From Hyphochytrium catenoides (Eukaryota > Sar > Hyphochytriomycetes > Hyphochytriales > Hyphochytriaceae), in the NCBI GenBank assembly GCA_900088475.1, contig FLMG01003393.1:1-10249 (forward strand): 10,249 bases of DNA, written 5' to 3'. The notes beneath the pieces were generated by a model. It saw only the letters and a program-made list of their open reading frames with translations, did not search any database and was not told the origin of the DNA. The translations under genes were made by a program, and so were the position numbers. This document shows, piece by piece, positions 8,207 to 10,249 of the stretch. The first letter of the stretch is position 1. Every line of letters begins with the position of its first letter.

Positions 8207-9628
8207 ATGGCAGCCAACACCTCAGCAACAGACAAGCAGAAGGAAGTCCAAGACTTCCTACAAGTCTTCGAGGAGCTGAAAGTGGAGCTGCTGCGCGAGC
8301 TGGCCCCGGAGTACGAGGTGCCAGAGGAGTCGACCCAATGGATTGAGGAGATGATCACGTACAATGTTAAGGGTGGCAAGCTAGTTAGAGGCCTCACCGT
8401 CCTGCATGGAGCTCGTGCAATCGCGAAGGCTACAGGCAAGACTTTGACAGCTGAGGAGGTAAGACAAGACGAGAGGGAACAGAGCAGAGAGGAGCATGAA
8501 GTAGAGTAGCGATGGAAGAGAGTGTATGAAGCCGCTGCCGCGCTGTTGAGTGCTCTCTCTGATCCCTGTCGCTGCAAAAGTCCCTTCTCTGTCTTTTTCG
8601 TTCTATTGTCTAGCGTGTCGTGGTCTCCTTGCCTCTCTCGTGTTCCTCTTAGGTCCAAGGGCTCCTCTTCTTCCGTCATTTGTCGTCGTTCTTCCCCAGG
8701 CCACGGCTCTCTCATTATGAGCTATCTCTCTTGCTCCCCTCTTTCCTTTTACCTCGCCCGCATACTTACCAAGCCTCTATCTGCTTCCTTGTGTTATAAC
8801 AAACTGCAGACAAAGTTGGCCAGCATACTGGGCTGGTGCATTGAGTGGCTTCAGGCGTTCTTCCTTGTCGCTGATGATGTCATGGACTCGAGCATCACTC
8901 GCCGCGGCCAGCCTTGCTGGTACAAGCTCCCGAAGGTGGGCTTGGTGGCGATCAATGACTCTTTCCTCCTGGAGTCACAGATCTATCGGATTCTTCGGAG
9001 GTACTTCCGGTCTCAGCCTTATTACGTGGAGCTCCTTGAGCTCTTCCATGAGACCGCGTACCAGACAGAGATCGGACAGCTGCTAGACACGACGGCCCAG
9101 CCTTTAGACCAGGCACCGGACCTCACGCGCTTCACTCTTGATCGGCACCATCGCATCGTGAAGTATAAGACGTCTTTCTACTCCTTCTACCTGCCGGTGG
9201 CATGCGCGATGACTGTATCTGGTTTCACGGATGAGAAGAGCTTCAAGACCGCGCGGGACATCTGTGTGAAGATGGGTGTATACTTTCAGATTCAGGACGA
9301 TTACCTAGATTGCTATGCAGACCCTGAGGTGCTTGGCAAGATCGGCACAGATATTCAGGACAATAAGTGCAGCTGGCTCATCGCACAGGCTCTGACCCGT
9401 GCGTCTGAAGAGCAGAAAGCCATTCTATTGGCACATTATGGAAAGAACCAGCCGGAGCACATTGAATCTGTGAAGAGAGTTTACAGGGAGTTGGATCTGG
9501 AGGGCGTCTTCAAAGAGTATGAAGCCACCAGCTACAAGGAGCTCAAGGCAATGATCGATAGCGTCGAGGGCATTCCTAAGGAAGTGTTCCTGGACCTACT
9601 GGCGAAGATTTACAAGCGCTCCAAGTGA
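8207..9628 (+). CDS. FPS: Farnesyl pyrophosphate synthase, cytosolic form
   Basis: Adds IPP to DMAPP and then to GPP, giving FPP for sterols, dolichol, ubiquinone side chains and prenylation. Exons 8207-8458 and 8810-9628 (phase 0; GTAAGA donor, CTGCAG acceptor) give 356 residues, close to the usual 340-355. Residues 54-60 include NVKGGK, the IPP-binding start. The first Asp-rich motif is DDVMD (106-110), followed by SSITRRGQPCWY. Phe101-Phe102 sit at positions -5/-4, the chain-length gate that marks FPP rather than GGPP synthase. KYKTSFYSFYLP is present. The second Asp-rich motif is DDYLD (247-251), then GKIGTDIQDNKCSWL. The C-terminus KIYKRSK is typical. The start ATG has a strong context (ACG ATG G). 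An in-frame upstream extension may add a presequence. It is co-oriented with the ligase but unrelated in function. Confidence 0.95.
8459..8809 (+). other. FPS intron (351 bases)
   Basis: It interrupts the gene between ...TLTAEE and TKLASILGW, just before the first Asp-rich region. It is pyrimidine-rich on the plus strand with short chance frames. The frame of exon 2 is open leftwards through much of the intron (to about 8522), but that stretch does not resemble FPS. No embedded feature is seen. Confidence 0.9.
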
Positions 9629-9653
9629 GGCACAGACCGTGATCGGTAGGATT

Positions 9654-9665
9654 TTTAGGGTTTAG
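9654..9665 (+). repeat. Telomere-like motif (TTTAGGG TTTAG)
   Basis: One full and one partial copy of the plant-type telomere unit, 26 bases after the FPS stop. The reverse complement contains the telo-box AAACCCTAA. With under two copies it may be chance. Confidence 0.5.
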
Positions 9666-9731
9666 TGCAGAAGCACTATCAGGGCCCTAGGGAGCTGAGA
9701 GCATCCCTCACCTTATCGAAAGGAAACATAT

Positions 9732-9737
9732 ATTAAA
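9732..9737 (+). terminator. Candidate polyadenylation signal for FPS
   Basis: ATTAAA, the commonest variant of AATAAA, about 104 bases after the stop codon, in an AT-rich stretch. The distance suits a 3' UTR of ordinary length. The cleavage site is not known. Confidence 0.4.
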
Positions 9738-9782
9738 TTTATCCAGCAAGGAAGTCATATTGATTGATGGCAGAGCAGGGTT

Positions 9783-9785
<3 letters not shown>

Positions 9786-9833
<48 letters not shown>
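9786..9833 (+). repeat. (CT)24 microsatellite
   Basis: Uninterrupted 48-base CT run, the longest perfect dinucleotide tract in the window, with imperfect TC continuing to about 9853. Apparent frames over it on both strands are repeat translations. Confidence 0.97.
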
Positions 9834-9841
<8 letters not shown>

Positions 9842-10228
9842 GCCTCTCTCTCACACAAAGACTTCGTACACCACATCCAACATATCGCCCTTTGCATGAT
9901 CAGAATCTTTGATATAGCTACCGAACTATATAACTTAGAGGTCCGATGACCGAATGTGTACTCCAGTCTCTGGAACCCCATCCGTCAGCCATCCGTCCTC
10001 CGATAGCGCTCACTCCAGATGGTGACTCGGAATGAGCAACAAGATAACTCGCGTCTCGTTTAACCACGCAATCCTCCGTTGGTTTACACGCAGCTCTCTA
10101 TCTGCAGCTTCTTCATCTTCAGCGGGAGTGCAGGAAGTAAGGAGGAGGCAGACGCAGGATTCTTCATGGCCGTGACGATTAACTTCATAACAATAAAAGA
10201 GCAGAAATGTTGAGCATATTGCAGACCT

Positions 10229-10249
10229 TCTCTCTCTCTCTCTCTCTCT
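10229..10249 (+). repeat. TC microsatellite, cut by window end
   Basis: TC repeat of at least 21 bases reaching the last base of the window. Its true length cannot be seen. Confidence 0.95.

Larger units (their letters stand above)
9629..10249. other. 3' flank of FPS
   Basis: Contains the FPS 3' UTR, a telomere-like motif (9654-9665), an ATTAAA signal (9732-9737), a (CT)24 tract (9786-9833), an AATAAA at 10192-10197 and a second TC run cut by the window end. A minus-strand frame is open from the right edge to a TAA at 10084-10086 and ends LKMKKLQIESCV. It could be the last exon of a gene lying to the right but resembles nothing I know. No gene is called. Confidence 0.6.

Noticed and set aside
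8128-8715. 195-residue minus-strand frame opposite FPS exon 1 and its intron
   Set aside because: Antisense shadow of the FPS coding frame and a pyrimidine-rich intron; Ser-rich with no family resemblance.
8810-9628. Geranylgeranyl rather than farnesyl pyrophosphate synthase
   Set aside because: The two Phe residues at -5 and -4 before the first Asp-rich motif, plus close overall resemblance to eukaryotic FPP synthases, favour FPP.
10084-10249. Minus-strand frame open from the right edge, ending LKMKKLQIESCV
   Set aside because: Short, starts in a simple repeat at the window edge and has no recognisable homology; kept only as a note in the 3' flank.
1-10249. CRISPR array, insertion sequence, prophage or defence system
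   Set aside because: The only repeats are dinucleotide tracts and short motifs, and both genes are housekeeping genes with spliceosomal introns.

Overview
This is nuclear DNA from an intron-rich eukaryote. Two plus-strand, spliceosomal-intron genes fill most of the window: a replicative DNA ligase I (LIG1/CDC9 family, about 842-7314) and a farnesyl pyrophosphate synthase (FPS/FDPS family, 8207-9628, possibly from 7905). The introns are short (about 70-390 bases) with GT-AG ends and GTGAG/GTAAG donors. Long GA/TC dinucleotide tracts sit at the gene boundaries. This suits a compact but intron-rich protist or alga genome (a cryptophyte-like alga is one guess). The species cannot be fixed from the sequence, and no prokaryotic, viral or transposon gene is visible.

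Layout. 1-841: upstream flank with a possible small coding fragment (280-423), an E2F-type site (465-476), a (GA)16 tract and a minimal upstream ORF. 842-7314: DNA ligase I, which I resolve into 22 exons whose phases all join. It encodes 786 residues from the strong AUG at 953, or 823 from the weaker in-frame AUG at 842. 7315-7904: intergenic, with a GA tract and the FPS promoter area. 7905-9628: FPS, with two firm exons (356 residues) and a plausible extra 5' exon encoding a presequence-like extension. 9629-10249: 3' flank with an ATTAAA signal, a telomere-like motif and two TC tracts.

How the genes work. The ligase seals Okazaki fragments and repair nicks. Its N-terminus carries a PCNA-binding box (QTTIGAFF) and basic stretches. 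The core has the DNA-binding, adenylation and OB-fold domains of ATP-dependent ligases with every expected motif. FPS condenses DMAPP/GPP with IPP to make FPP for sterols and prenyl groups. The two genes share no pathway. Their common theme is that each has an in-frame basic upstream extension ahead of a second, well-placed AUG, which suggests mitochondrial as well as nuclear or cytosolic products.

No new gene system is evident. The observations most worth checking are the dual-start arrangements, the E2F-like site upstream of the ligase, the intron-split PCNA box and the stop-free introns whose length is a multiple of three. Exon boundaries were set by hand from splice signals, phase and family similarity, not from transcripts.
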